From Chlorocebus sabaeus (Eukaryota > Chordata > Mammalia > Primates > Cercopithecidae), in NCBI RefSeq assembly GCF_047675955.1, contig NC_132918.1, positions 86,691,139 to 86,755,138 of the forward strand: a stretch of DNA of 64,000 nucleotides, in the 5' to 3' direction. Positions within the stretch are counted from its first letter, which is position 1. Each line of letters starts with the position of its first letter. Below are positions 54,446 to 64,000 of the stretch, one piece after another. Under the pieces are notes generated by a model. It saw only the letters and a list, made by a program, of their open reading frames with translations. It did not search any database and was not told the origin of the DNA. Made by a program: the position numbers and the translations under genes.

Positions 54446-55871
54446 CAGTCATATGTGTAATTCTAACATAAATAATAGGGGTTATATAATACTGATTTTA
54501 AGATCTAATGGAAATACATGGAATTGAGATGATTTCATGGTTACCTAGCAGTCTAGGAAAGGCTTATAAGAAGACTTTACCTGAGAATTGGGCTTGACGC
54601 CTAGAAAAGACATTTGTTAAGAAGGTATGAAATGTAGCAGGTGGTCAAAGTGGCTTTCAGAAGCAAGAAAGCATGTGACTCTTTAAAACTGGTATGAAGT
54701 GTGCCCTAATATGACTAGATTATGAAGGTATAAGAATATATGTGAGAAGCTACTGGATAACGAGATTTTTTCCAAGTCTTTTTGTGTCAACTTGTTGACC
54801 TTAATATTGGACTAAGGACTTTGGACCTACCTTGTATTCAATGGAAGGTCTCTCTTGGACAAAGAGTTATATAACACAGTCTAAAATTTAGAATGTTTAT
54901 CCAAGTAGCATTAATGGATTGAACACTCAACAGCTGGACTTCAGGAGATTCTTTAAGAGAGCGTTGCGATAGTCCATGGAATAGATTAGGGCTTAAATTA
55001 AGTTAGTAGCAACTGAAGTTGAAAATTTAATATAAGCAGAGCCGGTGGCATAAAAACAAAAACACTAACCAAGATCTCTGGACTTTTGAAATAAATGTGA
55101 ATAAGAACTTTATTTAAAAAGCTTTTTTAGTACTATGGAATGATACAAGCAAGGATAGTGTCTTTAACCTATATGATCTATAAATCAAGGATTTTTTGGC
55201 AACTCTCAATCTTTTTTTCTTTCTTTAATAATCTTTTCTCTCTCAACAGTAAAAAGTGACTTTATTTTGGCTTGTTTGTTTTTGATTATCTTGAAACTTC
55301 AGGCCAGTAATTTTGGACTCTTAGTAACAAATGTACAATAATAGTAATCAATATGAAAGACACATACTTAGGTGACAGCTGCAGTGAGGGCCCCAAATAC
55401 TGAAGGAGAAGTCAAAAGAGATGTAATTCTCTGCTTCCTTCTCTGCCTTTGTGTCTTGCCTTAAGCAATAAGTTTCCACCTTATGTCCTCCATCAATAAA
55501 GTAGGTGTATTAACGAATATATCCTTATCTTGATTTCTTGGCAGTTTTAGGAACTAAGAAATGCTTATAGGAATATCTATACTCTATAGGAAGTAGCTCT
55601 TTTTTTTTTACTTTTTAGCAAGTAAGAATGAGCAATACATTTATTGTGTCTAATGCAAAGTCGGTTTGAGTTTTATCACTTTTGAACAAACTTCCCAAAA
55701 ACACAGAAAAAATCAAGCAAAACAAAACAAACAAAAAAAAACCCACTTTTTGCACACAAAGAAATATGACTCAGCACATCTGCATTATTTTAAAGTTCTG
55801 GATGTATTTTGTCTTGTTGCATTTATGTCATGAAGTGACGATTTTAACATTGGCAGGAACCTAAAAGCCAT
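54446..55871. other. Unassigned sequence
   Basis: About 1.4 kb have no recognised gene, RNA or repeat. Confidence 0.45.
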
Positions 55872-56485
55872 TGTAAGGACCAAGGAAAAACTTATTTGCC
55901 CTCTGTCATATCATTGAAAAACTCAACTGACAAAAGGCAAATTAACAGGGGAAATGGTGTTCAAATTTATTAGCATGCACAGGGAAAAATCATGGAGCAA
56001 TTACCCAAAATCCCAATGGGACAGAAATGCTTATATATTCTACTTTTTAGTGGTAAGGAAGACGGGAAAGTGTGGATGATTTTAGGGGGAGTATTAAATG
56101 ATTTTCAGGGAAATTCAATGGGCTTAAAAAAGAGACAATGGGCTAGGATAGTGTCCCTTGGGCCTGAAAAGTAGACGATGACTTGTGACAAAAGTCTGCC
56201 CATGAGTGTTGACAGGCTTCAGTCTTTCTTCCTGTGATGTTAGTTCAGTTAATGAAAACTGAAGTCCCTAGCAGACATAATTGTTTTGGGTCCAGGCTTT
56301 AGGCAGATAAGAGAACTTCAGAAAACAATTTTTTCCTGTGCTTCGGGAAAGATAGAGGATTAAGAGACAGGAGCGAGGGGCTGGGTGGAGGGAAATAAGG
56401 TAGTTCAGAGAAGCTTTGAGGCTTCTTTTTCAGTTCAGTGTATCAAAGTGCCTTATTTTGAGGTATTGGCTTCTAAACCTCAACA
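55872..56485 (-). mobile_element. Solo ERV LTR with CCAT target-site duplication
   Basis: A 614-bp block starts TGTAAGGACCAAGG and ends CCTCAACA on the plus strand, giving the canonical TG...CA ends. CCAT lies at 55868-55871 and again at 56486-56489. An AATAAA signal on the minus strand (complement TTTATT at 55966-55971) lies near its 3' end, so the LTR is in minus orientation. No internal sequence is left. It is probably class I from the 4-bp duplication. Confidence 0.8.
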
Positions 56486-56489
56486 CCAT

Positions 56490-57989
56490 GTAGAACTATC
56501 ACCTAGCATCCACCTCCCCTAGCTGCAGCATTTCTTCCAACTGATCAACTAGACCTTTCCTGCAATCTTCTAGTTGAGAGGAGTTCAAGTTTTCTCCCAA
56601 GGCTTCCCATTCTACCTTTGAAGTATAAACAGAAAGTTGTTTTTAAAACAAAATATTTAGCTTTCCTAAGTTTCTACTTTTCCTTGCTGACTTTATCCTT
56701 GACAGTCAAAATAATACATTTTATTTCTCTTCTATATGATGGCATTCTTTAAAAACATAATGTGCATGTTCCCTTCCATTTGACTCACCATTAACTTATT
56801 ATATACCTGATATTGTTTGTTATCTTTTTGGTAACTTTGTTTTTCATTGATTTCAATGAATCTCTTATCGTTTGGTGTAAGACACAGTGTCCTAGACCTG
56901 GGTTGTATCTTTTATTCTGGCATGGGGCCTATAATGAAAACATTCTTGGCACAGACTTACACATACAAGTTGATTGCAAAGTAAGAATACATTAAAAAGT
57001 AATTCACTCCGTCATATATGACCTTAGTAAGACTCTTTGCTCCTTGATATCAAATTCCCTATCTTCAATGTCTTGTACCTCCTTCATAATGGTGCAAATT
57101 TGACAGGTCTTACTGGTTGGGCCCTATTGCCTTTGCAGTATATATACACTGCCTACTGCTCATACTGATATTCTCTCCCATTTTATAGAGCCTCAGTTCA
57201 GTATAGTGTTTCCTGTTCTCTTGAAGTCTATACCTGTCTGTGCTCCTGAAGTTTACATAGGGTACTTGGGTATTTGTGTACTTCTGTTGTTGTAAAATAT
57301 CACACAGTCTGATTGCAAACAGAATACACTTAGATTTCATAAACTATAAGGAAAAATGGTACCACTTTTCTCTTGTAATTTTTTCTTCTTCCTTGTACCA
57401 ACCATATACCCTGTCTCCTCCCTCCACCTCTATGCACACTTTCCCCAAAAGCTCCATAGATAACAGCTCCATTATATTTCCATTAGAAAATGCTTGCTTT
57501 TAATTACCTCTAATTTGGCTATAAAAAAGGAAAGTACTTCTTGCTTATCTTGGAGGTTTTTATATGCACGTTACCCTGAGGCAGAGACAGTTAACGTCTG
57601 TCAAAATCTTCACCCCCACCTCTTCTTTCATACTGGCCAGCTATTTAGCAACTGTTTCTACTACATTTATCAGCCTTATATATCAGTATTTTCTAATGAA
57701 ATTAGAGTAGATATTATATGTACCACTTTCTGTCATGGATCATAAAAGCTCCCACAAGTGTTCTTTCATGCCCATTTTTTTTCTTTTTTTGGGTAGGATG
57801 ACAATAATGATGTCTTGAGAGGACTTAGAAGTCGCATATGAAGACAGAAAACTTCATATAACCTCACTTTTGAATGAATATAGAGAACAATTTCCTCTTC
57901 TTTTTGACCCTGAACAGCTACCCTGAACTATGTTACAAAAGAGGAGCGGGATGTTCCATCATGTTGAAATCCTTATATTTCTGCTAAAG
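56490..57989. other. Unassigned sequence
   Basis: About 1.5 kb lack a recognisable gene or repeat. Short frames (56813-56995, 57110-57340, 57276-57503, 57494-57745) show no domain or conserved start context. Confidence 0.4.
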
Positions 57990-58198
57990 CATGCTTACTT
58001 CTAATGGCAATGGGATTGCTGGATCATGTGGTAGCTCAATTTTAAGTTTTTTGAGGAACCTCCAAACTGTTCTCCATAGTAGTTGTACTAATTTACATTC
58101 CCATCAACAGTGTACAAGGGTTCCCTTTTCCCCATATCCTCACCAGCATTTGTTATTGCCTGTCTTTTGGATATAAGCCATTTTAACTGGGGTGTGGT
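57990..58198 (-). mobile_element. L1 ORF2 3' fragment
   Basis: GGCAATGGGATTGCTGGATCATGTGG, CCTCCAAACTGTTCTCCATAG and TTTACATTCCCATCAACAGTGTACAAGGG are antisense L1 landmarks of L1PB-like age (each read in part). It is truncated on both sides and abuts the ERV. Confidence 0.9.
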
Positions 58199-58204
58199 GA
58201 TAAC

Positions 58205-58840
58205 CACCCCACCCTAGGAGTATTGCCAGACTACCGCCAGTGTTGCCTCTAGGCCCAAGGTTTCTTAAGGCAGCTTGCTTGTCATTAATGTTACTGGCTT
58301 AGGACTCATCCTTCAGGATAGTAGGCTTCCCTCTGGTCCAGGGCAGGTCAAGAAATGCCGTACAAGAATCAAGTCCTAGAACTGGAGACCTCAAGAGCCC
58401 ACTTGGTGCTCTGCCCCACTGTGGCTGTGTTGGTAAGGTGCAAGACAAAGTTTCCTTTACTTTTCCCTCTGCTTTTCTCAAGCAGAAGTTCTGTCCCACA
58501 GCTGTTGCAGAACTTTTTCTTAGTTTAGGTAAAGATGAGGTTCTTTGTCCCATGACCATGAAAATTCAGGCTCACAGACAATTTGATGGTGAGTAGGACT
58601 AGGTTTTATTGGGTGAAAAAGAAAAAAGGTGGAAACAGGGACTCTTGCAAGACCAGATTCCCTGCTAGAGCGCTTCCCATCCATAGCTTGAATCCTCAGG
58701 TTCCACACAGGAAGAGAGAGGCCAGGCTCCTCACCACGGCAAAGGGTGCAAACTTCTGTGGCTCACCCAACCAGCACAGGCTGGTTGAAGATTTTCCAGG
58801 GACTCCCTCCAACCCGGCTGTCTCATAGCCACCAGTTATG
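58205..58840 (-). mobile_element. ERV 3' terminal unit A (LTR-like)
   Basis: In minus orientation this contains GGTCTTGCAAGAGTC, then AATAAA (complement near 58606-58611), then CTTTGTCTTGCACC and TGGACCAGAGGGAAGCC. The same order occurs in unit B at 58862-59685 with clear divergence. It is probably an LTR or partial LTR of the same family as the adjacent env remnant. The boundary toward the L1 fragment at about 58200 is approximate. Open frames on both strands here are artefacts. Confidence 0.5.
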
Positions 58841-58861
58841 TGAGTTTAATTTGGTTTCTAA

Positions 58862-59685
58862 TGTGCTGATTCTCACCTGAAGCCAACAAGTCTCAGAGGC
58901 TCACCAAGGCCCTTGATGTAGTACTTGGGTATCACTACTGGTTATTCAGTGCCCAAGGGCTCTTCAGTTTGCAGACAATAAATGCTGGCAGGACTAGGTC
59001 CTTTTTTTTCAAGGTGGCAAGTTCTCTTCTGGTCCAGGGTGTGTCTATAAATGTCATCTGGGAGTTAGCACCTGAAACAGAGGCTGCAGGACTCTGACCA
59101 TGCCCTTTCCTGCTGTGGCTGAGCTGGTATCCTAGATGCAAGACAAATCCTCTCCCCTCTTCCCTCTCTTCTCAATAAGTGGAAGGCAGGGGTCTCTTTT
59201 GGAGGTGTGAGCTGTACAGCCTGGGGTTGGAGAAGGGTGATGTCAGCACTCCCTTGACTAGTGTCTCAGTGTGTTGCATATCTCCCAAGTCCATTATCTC
59301 TGTGCCCAATTCAGCATGAGGACTGTGAGAAACATGCTCTATCCAAACCCAGAGAATGGACTCAGAGGCAGGAAGCAGTGAAAGTGAGACTTTTAATAGT
59401 AGTCTTGCAAGATCAGGTGTCCAGTAGGCGGGCACACCCAGGGCAGCTATGGCAGGCAATTTATCTCCTAGTATGCAAGTGTCAAGTACTGTGGAGTTAC
59501 AATCTTCTCAGATGAAACCTAAGTTTCATTATCCCCCTTATAAGGTTATATGTTGGTCCCCTTCTCTGCTTAAGTTTTGATTTCCCAATAATGAAACTTT
59601 CTTCCCTTTTATGGGCTGACCCCTGTTCTACATTCTGTTCACTTATCATGACTTTCTAGGAGCGTGGGCTGTGAGGTTTGTTACA
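58862..59685 (-). mobile_element. ERV 3' LTR, unit B
   Basis: About 824 bp start TGTGCTGATTCTCACC and end GTTTGTTACA on the plus strand, giving TG...CA ends. In minus orientation GATCTTGCAAGACTAC precedes an ATTAAA variant signal (complement near 59391), then ATTTGTCTTGCATC and TGGACCAGAAGAGAAC. It lies just downstream (minus sense) of the env remnant, as a 3' LTR should. Ends are inferred and not proved by a target-site duplication. Confidence 0.55.
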
Positions 59686-59897
59686 TTCACAGTCTGGCTG
59701 CCAGTGCTTAGATTTATCGTGCCTTGAAAATGGATCATTTAAAATGTTTTCTCATAAATTACCTCCTCTTTTCTATTTACTTCCTTTGGTCTCATTTTCA
59801 TTTAAATCCTTTTGGTCCTTGAATTGCTCTAGAAGTCATTTACTTTCTTCCTCCTAGGAGAATGAGCTTAATTTGGTTTCTAATAGTAGCAGGTATT

Positions 59898-61875
59898 TTA
59901 CTGGTAAGTCATGGGCATTTGTTTATTACTAGCTGTTTCAATTAATCTCTGTGCTAGTTCCTTTACACAAGGCGTAATACAACACTCCACTGCTGTTAGG
60001 ACTCTGGCCACAATTATAGGAGATGTAAGAACTGAAGATACTATGCCTTTCCATTTTCCAAAACAACCTTCTATCCAACCCATAAATGGGCTGTTAACTC
60101 CAGAATTTTCTGCCAGTTCGTTGGCTACAGTTATTAGTCCTTGTAAAGCTTTTGTGATGGTCCCATCTGGGGCAGTATTGAAGTACCGAGTACCAAAGGA
60201 TAGAAGTACAAAGTTTCCCACCCAGCATGACATATATGCCCCCTTTATTGCTAGTTAATTACATCGAGCATAAATCTGTTTTCCCAGGCCACTCGGCTGG
60301 TGGCATCTAATTGGCTAATTGGCTAGCCATGCCTTTGACGGCATCCTGAGTATAACTGATACATCTCTGTTGATTATGATAGATGTAGTTAATCCAATCA
60401 ACACTCTTATTAATAGTTGACCACCAGAAGAGTGCTGACTCAAACCCAGGAGCTATTTGGTATCTGGCCTTAAATTCATTAGGTACTCCCCTAGAGACTC
60501 CTATAGAGTCAACATATATATTGGGATCAAAATAATTTGTTGAGTCTCTCTGTTTCGGTGGTCATGTGTATTTTAGGGTATCTTATGGAATACCAGGGTG
60601 AAGGGAATGGCCAGTTGGACTAAAGCACAAGTCCTGGTCAATTGGGATGGTAACAAGTTTTGGAGGTTCCTTTTCCCACAATACCACCAGTCATCAGCCT
60701 GGGGTATATGGAGAGCTGAGTAATTGCCATTGCCTCACCAGTGATGTTTAGGATGTGGGTACAAGTCCAGATTCTCCCACAGGCTCACTGAACTCTGCCC
60801 ACTGTCTAGAGAAGGAAGAGGAATCGTTCATATTCCCTACAGAGAATGAGGGGATTGCTCTGGGATCTGACCTCTGCAATGCAGGAAGGAGCAATGACAG
60901 ACTCCTACAAGTCTCATTTCCCCATGCGTCTTTGTGCTGGTATAGAGCCAACACACAACACATTCCTTCAGGATCAGTATCCTAGATCAGTATCTAGGGG
61001 AAACATAACCACCTGTGCCTGCGGTCATCCGGCAGCACCACAGCACATGCATAGCGGCTACTCTTATTGAGGGTTTGTACCAAAAATTTGACCCATTCAA
61101 CACAGACATTCATATCCCCATACCCTGTCTCAGTTTCTAAGGTTTGCTTTAAATCATTTACCTCAATTATTTTTACCCTTTTAGGGTCATTATTTGGAAG
61201 ACGGAAATGTTTATTAGGGTGTGGGTTTGGAGTCATCCCAGGCAAATGGGAGTCAAGTTCTTGATTAGTTTGAGAGCAAATCGCCCTAGGGGGTCTTTCC
61301 CTGTGATGTCTGCCCCAACCCATATACACGAGATGCTACTTTTGGTTCTTAGTCTAGAACAGCTGGATTGTCAATGGTGATGAGTACAGGATTGCATTCT
61401 AAATTCTGGCAGTTATTTGGAGGTGTTGGGGAGCCCTTGGACAGATGTAGTTTATCTTTCAAGGGTCTCCAGCTTTGAGTTACCCACCCCATGTTTATTA
61501 TCCAACACTGAAATTTGTTCATCCATCATACATTATCACAGCTGGGGCAGGGTGATGCCCTACTGTAACCTGTATCTGGTTCAGGGAAAAGATATTTGTC
61601 TACCTGCAAGAGCTGTCTCTGATTTTTAAAATTCTCACAAGGTAAGACATGGCAGGCATCAAATCTTAAAGTTTGGGGTGCTGCCATCTTGGTCACATTA
61701 ATCATCAACCTGATTGGGTAGGGAGGAGTCCCCTGACGGTTTCCATTTTGACCTTCTGCTCTTTGTATAGTAACCCAGCCCAGACATATTAACTTCCAGA
61801 AATGGGGCCAGCCCATGTTTCTTATTAGATTTTTCTCAGAGTTAACTTTAAGAGTCCTCAGGTGACCCATGCACT
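59898..61875 (-). pseudogene. Endogenous retrovirus env pseudogene (class I, gamma-like)
   Basis: Three minus-strand fragments in order look like one decayed envelope gene. 61870-61526 resembles the N-terminal part of the surface subunit (114 codons, with cysteines and an N-V-T glycosylation site). 61329-60994 resembles the middle/C-terminal surface subunit (111 codons, N-K-S site). 60233-59898 resembles the transmembrane subunit (111 codons), with a hydrophobic membrane-spanning stretch followed by a cysteine pair and a basic/amphipathic tail. The total span of about 650 codons fits class I env length. Frames are broken by stops and frameshifts between fragments, so no full envelope can be made. 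Upstream pol and gag are absent; L1PA sequence begins at about 61950. The family is not assigned. Confidence 0.6.
60234..60993 (-). pseudogene. Central env region without open frame
   Basis: This stretch lies between the surface and transmembrane fragments of the env pseudogene. It carries only short frames (for example 60748-60963 minus and 60755-60985 plus). It would contain the subunit junction and fusion-peptide region in an intact gene. I see no intact cleavage motif and do not reconstruct it. Confidence 0.4.
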
Positions 61876-61951
61876 TTTCACTGTTTTTTTTTTCCCTCCC
61901 TTATGGGGTCTCTTTTACCAGTCCCTTGACTCGAGTATAGTGAGTCCACCC

Positions 61952-63083
61952 CTGTTCAGATCCAGTGAGTGTTGTTCCCCTCCCTGTGTCCATGTGTTCT
62001 CATTGTTCAGCACCCACTTAGGAGTGAGAACATACAGTGTTTGATTTTTTGTTCCTGCATTAGTTTGCTAAGAATAATGACTTCCAGCTCCATTCATGTA
62101 AAGGACATATTCCGTTTTATGGCTGCACAGTATTTAATGGTTTTTTATGTACAACATTTTCTTTATCCAGTCTATCATTGATGGGCATTTGGGTTGATTC
62201 CATATCTTTGCTATTGTGAACAGTGCTGCAATGAATATGCGCATGCATGTATCTTTATAATAGAATAATATATGTTCCTTTGGGCATATATCCAGTAATG
62301 GAATTGCTGGGTCAAATGTTAGTTCTGGTTCTGGGTCTAAGGAATCACCACACTGTCTTCCACAATGGTGTAACTAATTTACATTCCCACCAACAGTGAA
62401 AAAGCATTCCTACTTCTCCACAGCCTCACCGACAGCTGTTGTTTCTTGGCTTTTTTAATAGTGGCCATCCTGACTGGTATGAGATGGCATCTCATTGTAG
62501 ATTTGATCTGCATTTCTCTAATGACCTGTGATGTTGAGGGTTTTTTTCATATGTTTGTTGGCTGTGTATATGTCTTCTTTTCTGTTCATGTCCTTGGCCC
62601 ACTTTTTTTGTCATTTTTTTCTTGTAAATTTGTTTACATTTTTGTAGATTCTAGATATTACACTTTTGTAAGATGGATAGATTGCAAAGATTTCCTCCCA
62701 TTCCATAAGTTGTCTGTTCACTCTGATGATAGTTGCTTTTGCATACAGAAACTCTTCTGTTTAAAACGGTCCCAATTGTTAATTTTTGCCTTTGTTGCAA
62801 TTGCTTTTGATGTTTTTGTCATTAAATCTTTGCCTGTCCTGAATGGTATTGCCTGGATTTTCTTACAGGATTTTTACAGTTTTGGGTGTTACATTTAAGT
62901 CTTTAATCCATCTTGAGGTAGTTTTTGTATAAGGTGTAAGGAAGGGGTCCAGTTTCAATTTTATGCATATGGCTAGCCAGCTTTCCCAGCACCATTTATT
63001 AAATAGGGAATCCTTTCCCCATTGCTTGTTTTTGTCAGGTTTGTTGAAGATCAAATTGTTGTAGATTTGTGGTCTATGGCCTT
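61952..63083 (-). mobile_element. L1PA-type LINE fragment: 3' UTR and ORF2 C-terminus
   Basis: Antisense L1PA landmarks are close to consensus: CTCCCTGTGTCCATGTGTTCTCATTG, CACTTAGGAGTGAGAACATAC, TTTGGGTTGATTCCATATCTTTGC, TGGTATGAGATGGCATCTCATTG, CATATGGCTAGCCAGCTTTCCC and CCTTTCCCCATTGCTTGTTTTTG (each read in part). Both ends are truncated; the terminal 3' UTR and tail are missing on the ERV side. The 150-codon plus-strand frame 62446-62898 is antisense to ORF2 and is an artefact. Confidence 0.93.
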
Positions 63084-64000
63084 AATCCAGGACAGGTGTT
63101 AAACTATTGTGAGACAACTATAAGGTTGTTCCTTTCTTCATTTCCACACCTAAGTAACACACATTTTAACAAACCGTAGTGATCAGACTTATTTATGTGA
63201 TGCCCTTTGTTAAAGGATAACATGTCCTTTACCAAAAAAATCAAAAGCAAAAACACAGAAAACCACCATCACCAAGGAATCAAAAGTAAAACACAACCTG
63301 AAGGGACTTCATTCAAAATAATCAAATTGGCAGAGTGAGAGGCCATTGTGAATGGAGCAGTTGGAAAATGGGCTAGTGATACAGCAAGATTGGCCGGGAG
63401 TTGATAATGTATGATCTGGTTTATGAATATATGGAATTCTCATATAATTCTGCCTAATTTTTACTAATAACAAATGCTAAAGAATCAATTTTATAATAAA
63501 AGTTATAAAACTTTTATTATAAAACCTACAAAAAGAACATTGATATTATTATGAATGATACATTTTTGATCTTAAGAATGCCTGTGCTTACTTGTCAAAA
63601 TGGAAAGACTTTTAGCTGCTTTAAATTGCATTTCAGATGGGAGAACCACTTAATTGTTGACAGATTTGATAAATGATAAAGAAGATCTTATATACAATTA
63701 AAAACTTAAAAGTTGACAGGTATTCCTATACTTAGATCTTTTTGCTTGGGAATATTCTTGAATAGTGACTACCTTGGTCCTGGTATTTGGATGTAAATAT
63801 ACCATTTTACTTCTGAGGCCCATCTTCCTGAGGGATATTAAATGTCAACTATTTGTAGCATTTGCTGCTAAAAAGAGTATTACATAATTTAAGCTACTAA
63901 TGAATCAGCATGCCTTAGGAATGGATTCTGGGCTTAGAATTTTAAGAATATCTTGTCTTTATTTTAAGACTATTTCTTTCTGCAAGAGTGGTAAAATGAG
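63084..64000. other. Unassigned sequence
   Basis: No gene or recognised interspersed repeat is seen in the last 900 bp. It contains the perfect inverted repeat at 63489-63524. Confidence 0.45.
63489..63524. repeat. Perfect inverted repeat, 16-bp arms
   Basis: TTTTATAATAAAAGTT, a 4-base spacer ATAA, and AACTTTTATTATAAAA are exact reverse complements. All but two base pairs are A-T. It could extrude as a cruciform or hairpin. It is not followed by features of a transposon or an RNA gene. Confidence 0.95.

Noticed and set aside
60748..61329. Plus-strand frames over the ERV (60755-60985, 60846-61070, 61067-61264)
   Set aside because: They are antisense to the env pseudogene and show no independent features.
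58205..61875. Intact provirus or functional envelope
   Set aside because: gag and pol are absent, and env is split by stops and frameshifts into short frames. Only remnants are described.
62446..62898. 150-codon plus-strand frame with hydrophobic stretches
   Set aside because: It is the antisense strand of L1PA ORF2. The apparent membrane-like composition comes from the T-rich complement of an A-rich coding strand.
1..64000. tRNA, rRNA or snRNA genes
   Set aside because: No cloverleaf with A/B box spacing, rRNA block or snRNA core was noticed beyond Alu and MIR promoters. Small pseudogenes could still be missed by eye.
1..64000. An undescribed multi-gene system
   Set aside because: No intact coding genes or co-oriented conserved frames are present. 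The structure is explained by layered transposable elements.

Overview
This window looks like intergenic or deep-intronic primate nuclear DNA. It is AT-rich and very densely packed with transposable elements. I find no intact protein-coding gene, structural RNA gene, CRISPR array or operon. Every sizeable open reading frame falls inside a recognisable repeat, a low-complexity tract, or sequence without coding signature. Family assignments come from reading the sequence against remembered consensus structure, not from a repeat-masking run, so subfamily names are approximate.

Organism: Alu, L1, L2, MIR, MLT1 and class I ERV LTRs together place it in primates. Two young Alu elements on the minus strand (46640-46920 and 51255-51553) share variants I associate with Old World monkey AluY lineages: CTTGAGCC where human AluY has CGTGAGCC, CACCTCGCCC, and GGCCGGATCTCAG. 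A cercopithecid genome (macaque, baboon, vervet or similar) is therefore more likely than human or another ape.

Layout: 1-3.4 kb holds ancient L2/MIR remnants. A minus-strand L1M runs from 3.4 to about 7.4 kb, split by an AT microsatellite and three Alu-derived insertions, and is possibly followed by its 5' UTR to 8.3 kb. 8.4-17 kb is mostly old or unassigned DNA with MIR, AluS, L2 and a degenerate L1M. At 17.2-18.6 kb an L2 carries both an AluS and a solo LTR. 18.6-24.5 kb is AT-rich unassigned sequence with AluJ, MIR, MLT1 and L2. 24.6-28.9 kb is an L1M holding an AluJ and a 5'-inverted L1 that ends in a 390-bp polypurine tract. 29.1-39.4 kb has two L1M 5' UTRs followed by a nearly full-length L1 (L1PB/L1MA age). 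That L1 carries a 924-bp ERV LTR and an AluY inside ORF2, both with clear target-site duplications. 39.4-45.5 kb has L1M fragments, a free left Alu monomer, a THE1/MST fragment and an inverted pair of MLT1 LTRs. 46-52.9 kb has L1M pieces, two monkey-type AluYs, an LTR inside an LTR and another MLT1. 52.9-58 kb is mostly unassigned, with one solo LTR with CCAT duplications. 58.2-61.9 kb is the 3' part of a class I endogenous retrovirus on the minus strand (a decayed env pseudogene and two tandem LTR-like units). An L1PA fragment runs to 63.1 kb, and unassigned sequence with a perfect 16-bp-arm hairpin follows.

Nothing here works together as a pathway. The interest lies in insertion history: nested elements with readable target-site duplications, a 5'-inverted L1, stacked L1 5' ends, tandem ERV 3' ends and a few secondary-structure-prone tracts. 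I found no convincing undescribed biological system.
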